DNA of 64,000 nucleotides from Fistulifera solaris. Its lineage: Eukaryota; Bacillariophyta; Bacillariophyceae; Naviculales; Stauroneidaceae. Below the pieces are notes generated by a model. It did not search any database, was not told where the DNA came from, and saw nothing but the letters and a program-made list of their open reading frames with translations. The stretch lies in the NCBI GenBank assembly GCA_030295235.1, contig AP026162.1, positions 1,674,001-1,738,000 on the forward strand, in the 5' to 3' direction. Both the position numbers and the translations under genes were made by a program. This document shows, piece after piece, positions 1 through 11,495 of the stretch (positions are counted from its first letter, which is position 1; each line of letters starts with the position of its first letter).

Positions 1-2189
1 TCGCGACCGTAGTCAGTATTATTCTTAACAAAGTCATCAACTGACATTTTCCTATCTTCCCGAATGTTCGTATTATGTTGATCGGTGTTAAGCATGATGA
101 TGCTGAACGAGAGTAAGTATGCTGCATCGCTAGCCCGTTTAGGGTCTTCCGAAAAGAGGTTGAGTCTGCACGACTCTTCGCAGACCCTTCCGCATGAATC
201 AGCGAAAGCCTGCAAGATGCGGTCGATTTGCTGAGCTTCGCCAGGAAGACGAAACGATGCCAGGAACATACGAAGTCCATCTAACAAACTCTGTCGCTCA
301 AACTGAAACAGATTGCAGTAAGCTTGAAGAACCTCTCTGTGAAACCAATCACGCTCCCAAGTGGGAGGAGACTTTCCGGCAACAGGTGCCTTCCCAGCTT
401 CACCCAAATATGCGCCAACAGCTTTTTTATCCAAACCCACAACAATCCCATCACGAAGAAATGAAGCAACACTAGCCGGAGTTATGGGATCTTTGACCAA
501 GCCAGCGTCCAATAAAAACTCAATGCCCCTAGAAGCTTTCACGTTAAAAACTCGTGCCGCTTTTCTCAATAACCGCTTACGGCATTTAAGGTCGCGAAGG
601 AAATGGCCGTCTTCCGTTTCGAAGTTAACTTCGAACCCTACCTGACGTGATAAAATGGAGCGCCTCCTTTTCGACCTTTCCATCATTGTTTGGTCAGATG
701 CCTTGTCATCACGAAAGAGACACTTCATTGCGCCTTGGATTGCTTGAGCACATAACTCCTTTAAGTGGGCTGGCACATGCCTCCAAGGACGCTGACCCGG
801 CTTCACAACTATTAACGTATCACCGTCAATACCAGCCTCTGCAGGCGTTGCGGAAGGAGTTGAGGTGTCCTCTTCGGTATATATTGCGCTAGAAGCAGGT
901 GTCAACGCATCATCACCTTCCACGTCAGCCGAACCACCACAGCAGCGACAAAGCTCGACTATCAGACCCATAGCGACATCCGCTCGACGCATATGACAAT
1001 CATAGAATGAAAATATCGTTTCGAGTGCCCCACCATCTCCGTCCGCAATGGAATGTTGATGGTCGTGAAGACTGAAAAGATCAACCAAAGACTCGAGAAT
1101 GATTTCTACTTCGGCATCGAAAATCAAATTGGCATTGAAAGAAATAGAATCTTGTGGTTGTGGCCGCTTCCGCAGGAGAACAAGAGCACGCGTATAAAAT
1201 CCAGTAAAAATTGTTTCAAACTGAGCAACAAGGTGTTGTCTCAAAGGTAGGCATGTCCATAGAATACCCATCGTGGCGCATATTTCCGACAGCACTTCCA
1301 TGGAAACGAATCCGGGACTTATATTTGAGCTTTCGTCGTGATATGCCCATATTGCCTGTCCTGTCATCAGCAAGGATAGACACAAGTCGTCTTGGATAAT
1401 CTGAACCAAGGTGCGTTCATTCTCACTCGATTCTGTTGATGCCTCGTATGTCGTCCAGTCAACCGACTGCAAAGCCGTTCGAACCAATCTCAGACAAAGA
1501 ACACGGCTCGCGTCATGTACAATTTGCGCTTCTTGTATGGAGTCGTCGAGCGCATTACCCCCAACAAGAGGAGTGTTCAACAACTGGTTGACAAGGAACT
1601 CCATAATCGGCACGGAAGCTTTTTCGCGAAAAACCGTGTGAACTGTTTCCAACAGGACTTTCTCAAAGTGATAGCACAGCGCTGGTGAATGCACAAAAGT
1701 GTTTCGGGTTGACAAAATTGTCGTCAAAGCCTCTACCAGGTCTTTTCGATGCAAAGCGGTCACTTCAGTCCGTACCAGCAAACCCAAAACATCAGCGATC
1801 GCCATTTCCACGGCCTCGTCTGCACCTGGATCTGTCTGCTCAAATTTACAGTCCAGCACCGCTTTGGCAACTGCGGTGGGAGGAACTTGTAATGTCGCAA
1901 ATGCCGTAGGCAGCAGGCGTTGAATCGATTGCAAAGCGACTAGCGTATGAGGACCAGCTGCTCGGGGATCGACAACCACCTGAAGGAACGGGGCCGCAAG
2001 AGGGTGATTTGTAACGCCATTTTCTTCTTTTGCGTCGACCAATGTGGTGCACAGTATTCTTAGATCAATTAAATCTTGCGCCAAGTCACCGCGAGCAACG
2101 TGGGGAGGACCCCCTCGCAAAGAAGTCAAAACCCAGCTTGCTTCCTGAGAAACCTGGCGCAAAGCAGCCGTTCTTTCCGTTGATGTCAT
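1..2189 (-). CDS. GBF1/GNOM-type Arf guanine-nucleotide exchange factor (Sec7), 5' part
   Basis: Partial gene. The ATG is at 2189 and the frame stays open for 729 codons to the left edge, where it leaves the window. Predicted large Arf-GEF, which loads GTP on Arf at the ER-Golgi/Golgi boundary to start COPI coat assembly. Seen: a long helical N-terminal region where DCB-HUS is expected, a HUS-box-like FYDCHMRRADV near residue 396, and a Sec7 domain from about residue 548. The Sec7 part has the catalytic glutamate in FRLPGEAQQ (about residue 650) and the conserved loop IIMLNTDQHN (about residue 700). The order DCB-HUS-Sec7 is that of large GEFs (GBF1/GNOM or BIG), not of small cytohesins. GBF1 rather than BIG is a judgement from Sec7 wording only. 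No indel is seen in this frame. Confidence 0.9.
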   Translation of the reverse strand, partial: MTSTERTAALRQVSQEASWVLTSLRGGPPHVARGDLAQDLIDLRILCTTLVDAKEENGVTNHPLAAPFLQVVVDPRAAGPHTLVALQSIQRLLPTAFATLQVPPTAVAKAVLDCKFEQTDPGADEAVEMAIADVLGLLVRTEVTALHRKDLVEALTTILSTRNTFVHSPALCYHFEKVLLETVHTVFREKASVPIMEFLVNQLLNTPLVGGNALDDSIQEAQIVHDASRVLCLRLVRTALQSVDWTTYEASTESSENERTLVQIIQDDLCLSLLMTGQAIWAYHDESSNISPGFVSMEVLSEICATMGILWTCLPLRQHLVAQFETIFTGFYTRALVLLRKRPQPQDSISFNANLIFDAEVEIILESLVDLFSLHDHQHSIADGDGGALETIFSFYDCHMRRADVAMGLIVELCRCCGGSADVEGDDALTPASSAIYTEEDTSTPSATPAEAGIDGDTLIVVKPGQRPWRHVPAHLKELCAQAIQGAMKCLFRDDKASDQTMMERSKRRRSILSRQVGFEVNFETEDGHFLRDLKCRKRLLRKAARVFNVKASRGIEFLLDAGLVKDPITPASVASFLRDGIVVGLDKKAVGAYLGEAGKAPVAGKSPPTWERDWFHREVLQAYCNLFQFERQSLLDGLRMFLASFRLPGEAQQIDRILQAFADSCGRVCEESCRLNLFSEDPKRASDAAYLLSFSIIMLNTDQHNTNIREDRKMSVDDFVKNNTDYGR

Positions 2190-2537
2190 AAATCTTTATC
2201 GCAAGTTGGAATTGATTTCAAGCAAAAGGCACAGAGAAACGATAAAGGCAGAGGGTCTTTATAATGGCAATGCAAAACGGAGAGGCCCGCGACGCACACA
2301 CGATGAGAAAGAGAAAAGTCTTATTGCCTCGGGCGATGACAGGCGGTGAGCAGGTCATGAGGAGTCATGACAAGACTCATGAATCATGAATCATGAGTTA
2401 TCATGACTGATTGTCGCAGTTGACGCCTGTATGGCGGAAGAGTATACCGGCGTGACGATGATCCGATACTGTACGGAAGAAGCCTCTCGTTTTCAACTTC
2501 GTGGAAATCACTGCAATACGTCAAACGAATGAAAAAG
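2190..2537. other. Intergenic 5' flank of the Arf-GEF gene
   Basis: No gene is seen. It presumably holds the Arf-GEF promoter. A patch at about 2357-2411 repeats ATCATGA/TCATGA several times; otherwise the sequence is unremarkable. Confidence 0.4.
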
Positions 2538-3463
2538 GCAACGCTTCGAATGTCTACGTTTATTTCACGTAGCTCTCGTAGGGAAATTTATCGACAGAGG
2601 GGCAACCCGGATATTGCGTAATTTCGATCACGCCATTGTTCGCGTCTTTTGGACACCAATGTCATCGATACTTTGTCCGTCATCGTTAATGCATGTCATT
2701 GAGCAATGATCAACTTTGATTTATCACTGAAACATGAAATAGTAAAAAGATACAACGCTCCCAGTGTCTACGCTCATTTCACGTAGCCGTCGTAAGAAAT
2801 TTATCTCTGCAGGGGTACCCGGATATTGAACATTTCGCCATCATCCAATTCTTATACTTACAGTGAACAGATATCAACGTTTTTCTTGCGCAATGTATTG
2901 GATTCGTATCGTTAAGCAATAATCGCCATCGAGTTGAAAACAAAACGTTCATGGAACGAACAATGCAACGCTTCGAATGTCTACGTTTATTTCACGTAGC
3001 TCTCGTAGGGAAATTTATCGACAGAGGGGCAACCCGGATATTGCGTAATTTCGATCACGCCATTGTTCGCGTCTTTTGGACACCAATGTCATCGATACTT
3101 TGTCCGTCATCGTTAATGCATGTCATTGAGCAATGATCAACTTTGATTTATCACTGAAACATGAAATAGTAAAAAGATACAACGCTCCCAGTGTCTACGC
3201 TCATTTCACGTAGCCGTCGTAAGAAATTTATCTCTGCAGGGGTACCCGGATATTGAACATTTCGCCATCATCCAATTCTTATACTTACAGTGAACAGATA
3301 TCAACGTTTTTCTTGCGCAATGTATTGGATTCGTATCGTTAAGCAATAATCGCCATCGAGTTGAAAACAAAACGTTCATGGAACGAACAATGCAACGCTT
3401 CGAATGTCTACGTTTATTTCACGTAGCTCTCGTAGGGAAATTTATCGACAGAGGGGAACCCGG
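2538..3463. repeat. Higher-order tandem repeat, 427-bp unit, about 2.2 copies
   Basis: The string ACGCTTCGAATGTCTACG recurs at 2541, 2968 and 3395, exactly 427 bp apart. Copies 1 and 2 are almost identical along the whole unit; copy 3 stops after about 68 bp. Each unit holds two diverged half-units: the related ACGCTCCCAGTGTCTACG lies at 2755, 214 bp after 2541 and 213 bp before 2968. The array is therefore A-B-A-B-A', made by an old 213-bp duplication followed by a recent 427-bp one. Short open frames inside are by-products of the repeat. It lies between the Arf-GEF and SMC1 promoters. Confidence 0.9.
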
Positions 3464-3774
3464 AGTTTTCCCTACACTTACTTGTATACATACAAAGTAT
3501 CTACTTCCCGCCATAAAGGGTATAGTTTTATTTCCGTTGCTAGTCTAATGTTTAGTCGATGTTGTACCGCTACGATGTCAGAAATGCGGTGCAACTCTGG
3601 CGGGAAAAACAATGAAATAATGCGCTGCACGAGAAAAATGCAGTGAAGAGTGAAAAATGAAGACGATAATATCTGCATTCTTGCATTGCTTGTTTACAGC
3701 TTGCATTTTCCAAAAAAAAACGCTGAAACATTTGAGTGATAGAGTTGAAGAAGAAACAACACAACGAAGGAGCA
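3464..3774. other. 5' flank of SMC1
   Basis: No gene is seen between the end of the 427-bp repeat and the SMC1 start codon at 3775. It presumably holds the SMC1 promoter and 5' UTR. The last stretch is A-rich, with a run of nine A at about 3712-3720. Confidence 0.4.
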
Positions 3775-6700
3775 ATGCCAGTTTCTTACTTAGAATTGGA
3801 GAATTTCAAATCGTACGCTGGACGGCAGAAGATCGGCCCATTCAAGTCTTTTACCGCAGGTTCGTCTATCCGGGATGGTGTATTCGCTTTAATGTTTGTT
3901 TATACGTCTAACTTTTTTTGTTCTATTAAATAGTAATTGGGCCTAATGGATCTGGCAAGTCAAATCTCATGGACGCAATCTCATTTGTCTTGGGTGTCCA
4001 GTCGCGTGACTTGCGATCGTCTCAGCTGAAGGATTTAATCCACCGCAGTCCCCACAACACTGCGGGACAACTTTCTTGCAGAGTGACTCTTGTCTATGAA
4101 CACGAGGATGACGAAGAGGAGGAAGGTGAAACGCATTTCGGTCGACGCATTGATCCGAGCGGTCACGGCACGTATTTCGTCAACCACGAGACTGTCACCT
4201 ATGCAAAGTATGTCGAAGCATTATCGAGAATTGGCGTCTTGGTAAAAGCTCGCAACTTTCTTGTGTTTCAAGGGGATGTAGAGGCTCTGGCACGCAAGAC
4301 ACCCGCGGAGTTGACACAGTTGTTCGAAACGGTTTCCCGATCGGTCGAGTACAAGGACGAATACGAGAAAGCTGCCGAAAGAGCCACGGAAGCGGAGCAG
4401 TCCGCGCTTCATTCCCTGCGACAGCAAAAAGTACTTCGACAAGAACGAAAGCTGCTACAAGAGCAGAAGAACGAGGCAGAAAAGTTTCAGCGTTTGTTGG
4501 AAAAGAAAAGGATGCTGCAAACTGATCTATACCTATGGCAGCTTTATCACTTGGAACAAGAGCGACAAGAGAAGCAAACATCGGTGGATGAAGCGAAGGA
4601 AGAACTGGAGGAACAACTCAAAGCGGAATCAGAGGCATCCAAAGCTTTAGCTGCGGCCAAGAAAGAAGCGAGTACGGTTCGACGACAATATCAACAAGCC
4701 GAGAAGAAACGGGTTCAGTGCTCGGCATCGGTCGATCAACTAGACACGGCGCTTCTGCAAAGTAAGCAACAGGTCGACTCACTACAGAAGAAATTGACTC
4801 AGGATGAAAAGAATCTGGAATCACAGCACGAAAAGGCTGAGAAACACAGTGAGACGCTTCAGTCTATGAAAGACGAAATAGTAGAGTTCCGATCGACTTT
4901 GGAGGAACTGGAGAAAGATTATGCTAGTATAAAGCAATCCGTGGCTGAGGTCTCCCTGACTTCAGAGCAAGAGAAAGAGTACGAAAGGGTTCGTGAAGCT
5001 GCTGCGGCTGCTAGTTCCGAACCGAAACGTAAGCTAGTTGCTTTGCAGCGACAGCTCGAATCTGCACGCTCCAAGGCGGCTACCCAAGACCAAGAGTATC
5101 AAGATGCGTTGAAGCAAGCTCGAGAACTTGAGAAGGATGTTGCTGATTTCACGGAACGTCGAGACAAACTCGTCGAGGTAAGTCGATAATCTAAATTTGC
5201 AGTTTCTTGCGATTGTCGATCATTCTAACTATCCTTTGAAGCATCTTGAGAAAACCAAAAGTGACGTCCAAGCTACTGAGGAAGAACTTCGGTCGCTCCA
5301 GGCCACAAGCCGCGAGACGCAGAAACGTCGCGAAGAAATCGATATGGAACTTGAAAAGATAGCACAAAGTCTGCGCACAGCAAGCAATGATAACCGTGCA
5401 AATCGCGAAGAGGAGAAGTTGCAGGCAGCTATCGCATCGTTGCAGCGAAACTTTTCTGGAGTACATGGCCGTCTGATAGATTTGTGTCGACCTGCGCAGA
5501 AAAAGTTCAACCTTGCGGTGACCGTGGCTGCAGGAAAAGATATGGATGCTGTTGTTGTTGATACGCTAAAAACTGGAAAGGAATGTATTGAGTATTTACG
5601 GGCGCAACGAGTCGGTACCGCTACATTCTTGCCGCTGGATAGCTTGGAGACTCCTAAGCCGCAGTCAACGGAAGCCCTTCGAGCGCAAATTAGCGGAGAT
5701 AACAGGTACCGCCTCGCCATTGACGTCATAAATGTAGACGATATGTACCGACCAGCCGTGCACTACGCGGTCGGAAACACTGTCGTGGCAGACGATTTAG
5801 ACTGTGCCCGTGAGCTTTGTTTTGGTGACAATTCGGGTTCCCAACAAGGGCAAGCACGCGTGAAAGCTGTCACCCTAGGCGGCTCAGTCATTAGTAAAGC
5901 TGGTACGATGACTGGTGGTGTCACAAAAGATGACGACAAGAAAGCTTCGCGGTGGAAAGACAAGGAAGTAGAGAAGCTACGTGATATGCAGCAGAAGCTT
6001 GAAGCCGAGAGGGTGGAACTTGACTCCGCTAGTCGTCGCGGTGAAAGCATGCAATCTCAACTGGAAGAACTCCGCAATAATTTGGGACGTCTTCGGAACC
6101 TCGAACAGTATTCGACGAGTGATCTGGTTTACACGAAGAACCAACTAGCCGAAAAGGAAACCTTGTACAAGTCTACGAAGAAGACACTACAAGCTCTGGA
6201 GAAAAGAGCATCCGCAGATGACAAAATCGTCGAAAAACTGAAGAAGGACGTTGAGGAAGCGCGCCGCAAAGTTGTCGCTGCAGAAGATGAACATCTTGCT
6301 CCCTTCCGACAAGCAACTGGACTGAAGGACTTGAAAGCTTATGAAGACAAGATCGGCAAAAACCGAGATGAATACAACGAAAAGAAAAGAACGATTGTCG
6401 AGCACATTACCCAGTTGGAGCAGCAGCTGACGTACGAGGAAGGTCGCAACTTTTCTGAGAATATCAAATCGACCGAGAAGCGGGTTGAAAACCGGAAAAA
6501 GCAACTTGCGAAGGCAAAGAAAAATCTTGTTGAGAAGCAGAACGAATTGAAAGCTGCGCAAGTGCTTTTGGCCGAAGCCGAATCGGCGGTAGAGGAGGCT
6601 GCTCAGGGTGAAAAGGGTGTTGATGCATCGGTGGAAGCATTCCAGGACCAATATTCGGCTGCTCATTCAAAACGAACCGACATCGCTAAAAACGTGAGTA

Positions 6701-8041
6701 ACTTAGAAGCGAGTCTTGAACGGCTCCGTGCTAAGTTGCACGAAACGTTACAGAAGGCGCGGGTCGAGGAGGTTGAACTTCCTATGGTTGGTTCACCGAA
6801 TAACAGGGCTATTGGATCGCGACGAAATCGGTCTCGTCGTTTCTCGTCTGGCGACGACGAAGAAGAGGAAGGAAGCGACGATGAGGAATCGGGAACGGAG
6901 GTGATGACCCAGCCTTCCGCGACCACAGAGATGCCATTTACGCAAGAGAGTCGAACCCACACCCACTTTTCGCAGCGCAATAACCCTGTTGTTGTTCGCG
7001 ATCAACGTGAAGCATCTAAAGTGGACTTTTCGGAAATGCGGGATGATTTGAAACATCGTTTGTCGGATCGTGAAGAGAAGAAGATGCGCAAGGAATTTGA
7101 TGATAAAATTGAGCAGGTTTCAGCGGAAATTGAACGCATTACACCCAACATGAAGGTAGGAACATTTGGTTGTCGAAGACCTTCACTCTTCTTGCACTAA
7201 CACTTTTGATTTTTCAAACTCATCACAGGCCAGTGAATCTTTCTCTGCAGCGACCCAAAAAAGTAAAAGAAGGCAACTCTGATTACGAAAAGGCAAAGGA
7301 AAATGCAAACAAGGCCGCCCAGGAGTTTCAAAAGATTAAGGAAAAGCGCGCTAAGCGTTTTAACGACGCTTTCGAAGCGATTGACGAGGCGCTGAAAACA
7401 ATCTACACCGATATGACTCGGAGCAGTAAGCATCCTCTCGGTGGTAATGCATTTTTGAGCCTTGACGATACTGACGAGCCCTTCAAGAGTGGAATCAAGT
7501 TCAACGCGATGCCTCCAATGAAACGATTCCGCGACATGGACCAACTCAGCGGTGGAGAGAAGACAGTTGCTGCCCTTTCACTCCTTTTGCCATTCATTCG
7601 TACCAACCGGCGCCGTTCTTCGTGATGGATGAGGTGGATGCTGCTCTGGATAATGTGAATCTTCGCAAGGTGTGCAACTACATTCGTCAGCGAAGTCAGA
7701 CCGATTTTCAGTGCATTGTCATCAGCTTGAAAGATATCTTTTACGAGCAGAGTGAAAGCCTGGTGGGAATTTGTCGCGATGTTGGGACGAACTCGAGCCG
7801 CACACTTACGCTTGATCTCACCAAGTTCGACAATCCCATTGGACGTACCGGTGCTCCCAGCAGCAGCAAGAAACGGTCCAGTGACGCGTCCACACGACAA
7901 ACCCTCTCTCCTCCGTTCAGTACGGAATCTACAAAGAAGAAGGTACGCTTGTCGACTTCTGCCTCTGACGTTCGTTCGCCGCTTCGCAATCGTCGACTGA
8001 ACGAGACTATCTATGATGACGATATTTCCACTCGCTCCTGA
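3775..8041 (+). CDS. SMC1: Structural maintenance of chromosomes protein 1 (cohesin subunit)
   Basis: Cohesin ATPase that forms the ring with SMC3 and holds sister chromatids in the nucleus. Exons: 3775-3859, 3934-5177, 5242-7155 and 7229 (or 7251)-8041, with GT-AG introns of 74, 64 and 73 (or 95) nt. The first intron falls just before the Walker A motif GPNGSGKSN. Two long coiled coils flank a hinge at about 5460-5900. [10 protein letters not shown] is the ABC signature and MDEVDAALD the Walker B. A Ser-rich tail follows. Two suspect runs: A6 at 7257-7262, where one A too many is needed to explain the 7229 acceptor (which gives the same spacing as animal SMC1; 7251 avoids the shift), and T4 at 7585-7588, where one T is missing between the signature and Walker B. 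The product would be about 1350 residues. The family assignment is very secure. Confidence 0.95.
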
Positions 8042-8128
8042 AAGATATGAAGCTCTAGTAGTGTAATTGAATTATATAGTATTCGAAAGACATAGGAACC
8101 TAGTCTATTGAGCTCTTACAACCTGTAA

Positions 8129-8850
8129 TTAGCGCCAAGAGCGACCCGTATCGCGGCCTGTATCGCGACTTTTCGGTTTCCGCTCCTCTCGTTCTCCCCA
8201 GGAACCGGAACGTCGTGTCTCTCCATGCGCCGACGAACGCGCTTCAGCAGATTTCGGTTTCCACACCTGCGTGTTTCGGAACGATGATTTGTCTTGAATG
8301 GAGTTTTGATGGGGTTTGAACTCCATGTTGGCGTGATTCGGCAATTGAAGCACTTTTTAATCGCATCTCGAATGCGATCTACCATGTCACGATCCGATGC
8401 CGTCTTGTTCCAAACACCGAGAATATCCTCGCCGTAGCGGATCGATAGAACAGCTCCGCAAATCTCACCATCAGGGACTCCGGAGAATTGACCACCAATC
8501 AGAGCCAGCATGATTTCTTCCCAGTACCGACTGGACAGCCCCTTGGGCAAGCGCACAATCCACTTTCCTCCTTTCGCATTGCTCGGGTCTTCCCACGTGG
8601 GTTTGATACCTCCTCGAAAGAAGTGATAATCCGTTGTAGTGGGAAGCTCGCTTGGGCGCTTCAAGAAGTCATACGTTTCCCAGAAGTCTTCTACGGTATC
8701 AACCGAGGTGATCGTTTTGATGGCGTTTTCGTACGGATGGGCTGGTTGCGATTCTTGTTTCTGTTCCCCTTCCTCCGTCTTGGGCTTGTTTCCGCCGCGT
8801 CTCATGTACGAGAAGACAAAATTGGTTTGAAGTGGTGTTTTGCCGGTCAT
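8129..8850 (-). CDS. eIF4E2/4EHP-like mRNA cap-binding protein
   Basis: Cap-binding protein of the 4EHP (eIF4E2) class, usually a translational repressor rather than an initiation factor. Seen: TVEDFWETYDFLKRPSEL, GIKPTWED, GGKWIVRLPKG and GVWNKTASD, all close to 4EHP wording. The first cap-stacking Trp of eIF4E lies in a segment reading PYENAIKTI here, as in 4EHP (Tyr for Trp). I chose the ATG at 8850 (MTGKTPLQTNF) because the open frame further upstream has no other in-frame ATG. The T5 run at 8354-8358 (plus strand) needs one more T; the frame then continues through LPNHANMEF and ends at 8129, matching the 4EHP C-terminus. Read literally, the frame ends at 8116 with an unrelated tail. Confidence 0.88.
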
Positions 8851-9164
8851 ATTATCTTGCTTATGGAGAGTAATCGAATTCAAGATGTCTTCATATGGTT
8901 TGATCTTTTCTGCACCGCGAGAAGCGAGAGGCGAGAGCGACGAGCCGCAGCTTTTGCAAAGGTTTTTTGCGTGTCGCACCGACCTCACATTTTGCTATTA
9001 ACGGTAAGACACTTTTATCAGGACGACTATAGCGTAAAGAGTAAACGACGTTTTTAACGACTCAAATAAAATCAGTCCCGACTTCAATCTGCAAAGAAAA
9101 ACTATAGCGATAGTAGCCTAGACCCGATAGAAGAATGAATAGCAGAATGACTTGTATGTTATTA

Positions 9165-11495
9165 TTACTCTTCGTGTTCGCTCTGCTTTTCGTTATTCAG
9201 AGACATTCGCAGCGAAGCAGCTAAAGCAGCCTCTTGATCCCGATCTAAGACACACGATTTCCAATGTGCCAATTGAGGCTTTCCCAAAACCGCCGCCAAA
9301 ATTTCCCGCCCAAATTGTAATGGGACTCGCACACCACTATCGGTGTTGTGCTTGTAAAGAAATCTTTTGTAACAATTACGGCTGTCAGGCACTTCGATGT
9401 AAAAGTACCCAGCGCTATCGTCATCATCGGTAATTACAGCTTTTAGGTTCAGATCCGATGAGAGCTCCCGCAAATGTACTCCAATCTTGTTGGCTTGTGC
9501 CATCATAGTAGCCTGCAGCTTCACACCTAGTCCGCGTTCTACAGGAACGCATTGAACGTGCGTGTGATAGCCGTGAATGGTTTCGATGGCACGTTCAAAT
9601 ACAAACAAATCCATGTCGTATGCTCGGGACGCGTGTTCGCGTAGCATTCGTTTGGTGGACTCGATCTCCTCCGCCACGGCGGGATCCGCGAAGGCTCCTT
9701 TACTGCTATGGTGTACGGGTATTAGAAGCACGTGCCCGGGGTGTACCGGTCCTTTAGGCATGGCTGAATAACACAGATCATATACGCCCGTGATCAGATG
9801 TTTTTCGCAGTCTTCCGATGCTAAGCAAAACCAGCAATCTTTACGAGAATCCGCTGGGAAATGTTGACGCTCAAAACGAAAGCCTGAGGAGTCTTCGATT
9901 ATGCCATTCTCCCGTTTATCTGCTTTTGCCCAATGCAAATAGAGGCCGTCCAAGTCTTGTGAAGGCTTGCCTGTTGCGTCTGTAAGAAGTCGACCACCAT
10001 CGGTACTACCGGTCAATGTAGCCAGCGCCATACTAGCGGCTGCATGCGAAGCGAAATCCATGAAACCGAAAAATGCTCCGTCTTGCGGTAGCCTTGCTTG
10101 GACTCGAAGGGCAGGTTCTGTTTCGGCAGTCACTTTTTCTGTATCGTCAGGCCCCGCCAGTGCATCCTCCAAAGTGTTCTCCATCCACTTCCGTAGGTTC
10201 TCGCAAGCTAACTTTACATCAAAAACAGAAGGAGGCAATTTAAAGTAGACAGTTGATGAATCTTTTGCCTCACTTTCCGTCAAACGCTGCCGCTTGCTGT
10301 CCGCATTACTCGTTTTCCCGCTGCTGCTACCCCATTTCAAGGTTAATTCCACTCCTTCTACTCGTACATGGCCTCCGAATTGCTCTAAGCACTTTTCGGC
10401 GTGTTCATGAGTCGCGAACTCTAAAAAGCAGAAGCTACTGCTACTCGCTGGTCGCCGAATTGATTGCAGATTGAACTTGGAAAAGACATTTTGCAACAAA
10501 GGATCCCCCGATTCAGCAAGCTGCAGTCTTCCCGATACATCATAATGCAAACCGTGAACAAATAATGTTGTGCAGTTTGGATCCACTTCAATTGGAGTGT
10601 CATCATTTCTGGAGCGCTTCGTTGCCCAACGATGTTGTTGCGGCTGATCTCTGGTCCGTTCTTCATTCATAATACGTCGAATACTGGCTTCCGACAAATT
10701 AGCACCGGCCGACTTACCGTTCCCGTTCAGTGGTTCGTTCATTTTCTGGTACGACGTGTCCGTGAACGGGCACGGTTGAACGACGGCAGGTCGTTGTTCG
10801 TTCAGTTCGGCAGTGCTCATGGAGTGAAGAGGCGATATTCCAACGGCGTGGACATATTTCGTGTCTTTTGTAGAATTGTTTCGAATCGGCGCAATAGACA
10901 AAAATCGCCCCACGTGAAGTGTTTTCACAGTATGAGTAATCGAAGGCAAATGATCAAAGGCAGTGGATTGTTGAAAGGAGTCTCCAACGGATACATGATA
11001 ACGTGCTCGCGCTTGGAGTGCTACGTGCGCGACGTCAAATGACATGAGAACGTTGGTTGCAGCATTCATACAGCTCTCAATCCCTTGAGGCCATTCGTGG
11101 CTGAGTAATAAGTCGCAACCGGTATAGGATGCATGCTTGAAATGATTCATTAAGTCTGATTGTGAGTCGACGCGTATATTCCAAGGTAGCGTCGCAACAA
11201 TCAGATCCCCCTTGTTGGTGATAGATATGCTCTTCACTCCCGTCAAGAGAACGTGCAAATTGGTGGCTAAATTCACTATATTGTCACATTCTTGTGCACC
11301 TTTCAGGCCGTGGAGATAGACAGGAAAAGGAAAATCGCTTTCTTTCAAAGAATCAATAGTAGAACGACCGACAACAAACGCAACATCGAAGGGCCCCGCC
11401 TTGCTCGAATGTAGAGCGTTTATCTTTGACACAAACAGTTTTTCGCTTTCCGGATCGAAGATGGGACCAAAGAGCAGTATCTTGATCTTGCTCAT
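9165..11495 (-). CDS. CWF19L1/Drn1-type protein (metallophosphatase-like, RRM, CWFJ domains)
   Basis: Predicted partner of the lariat-debranching enzyme, acting in intron turnover or late spliceosome steps. ATG at 11495 (MSKIKILLFGP); the first part (about residues 1-230) resembles the Dbr1-like metallophosphatase fold of CWF19L1. A central RNA-recognition motif around residues 300-395 contains TLFVHGLHYDVSG and CFLEFATHEHAEKCL. The CWFJ C-terminal domains follow: CWFCLASEDCEKHLI with paired Cys, HPGHVLLIP, and the HIT-like GYHTHVQCVPV, ending in a second CWFJ segment with DRDQEAALAASLR. About 776 residues, one uninterrupted exon, no indel. The RRM between phosphatase-like and CWFJ parts is less usual in animal CWF19L1. 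The shared 5' region with the gene at 11832 (about 340 bp) suggests a divergent promoter. Confidence 0.88.
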   Translation of the reverse strand: MSKIKILLFGPIFDPESEKLFVSKINALHSSKAGPFDVAFVVGRSTIDSLKESDFPFPVYLHGLKGAQECDNIVNLATNLHVLLTGVKSISITNKGDLIVATLPWNIRVDSQSDLMNHFKHASYTGCDLLLSHEWPQGIESCMNAATNVLMSFDVAHVALQARARYHVSVGDSFQQSTAFDHLPSITHTVKTLHVGRFLSIAPIRNNSTKDTKYVHAVGISPLHSMSTAELNEQRPAVVQPCPFTDTSYQKMNEPLNGNGKSAGANLSEASIRRIMNEERTRDQPQQHRWATKRSRNDDTPIEVDPNCTTLFVHGLHYDVSGRLQLAESGDPLLQNVFSKFNLQSIRRPASSSSFCFLEFATHEHAEKCLEQFGGHVRVEGVELTLKWGSSSGKTSNADSKRQRLTESEAKDSSTVYFKLPPSVFDVKLACENLRKWMENTLEDALAGPDDTEKVTAETEPALRVQARLPQDGAFFGFMDFASHAAASMALATLTGSTDGGRLLTDATGKPSQDLDGLYLHWAKADKRENGIIEDSSGFRFERQHFPADSRKDCWFCLASEDCEKHLITGVYDLCYSAMPKGPVHPGHVLLIPVHHSSKGAFADPAVAEEIESTKRMLREHASRAYDMDLFVFERAIETIHGYHTHVQCVPVERGLGVKLQATMMAQANKIGVHLRELSSDLNLKAVITDDDDSAGYFYIEVPDSRNCYKRFLYKHNTDSGVRVPLQFGREILAAVLGKPQLAHWKSCVLDRDQEAALAASLRMSLNNEKQSEHEE

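Noticed and set aside
4195-4581. Minus-strand open frames inside SMC1, including 4195-4581, 5229-5729 and 6187-6666
   Set aside because: They lie opposite strongly conserved SMC1 coding sequence and resemble no protein; they follow from codon bias of the sense gene.
7585-7588. Programmed ribosomal frameshifting as an explanation for the broken frames
   Set aside because: The shifts occur in many unrelated genes, in both directions, at different runs and without a shared slippery site or downstream structure.
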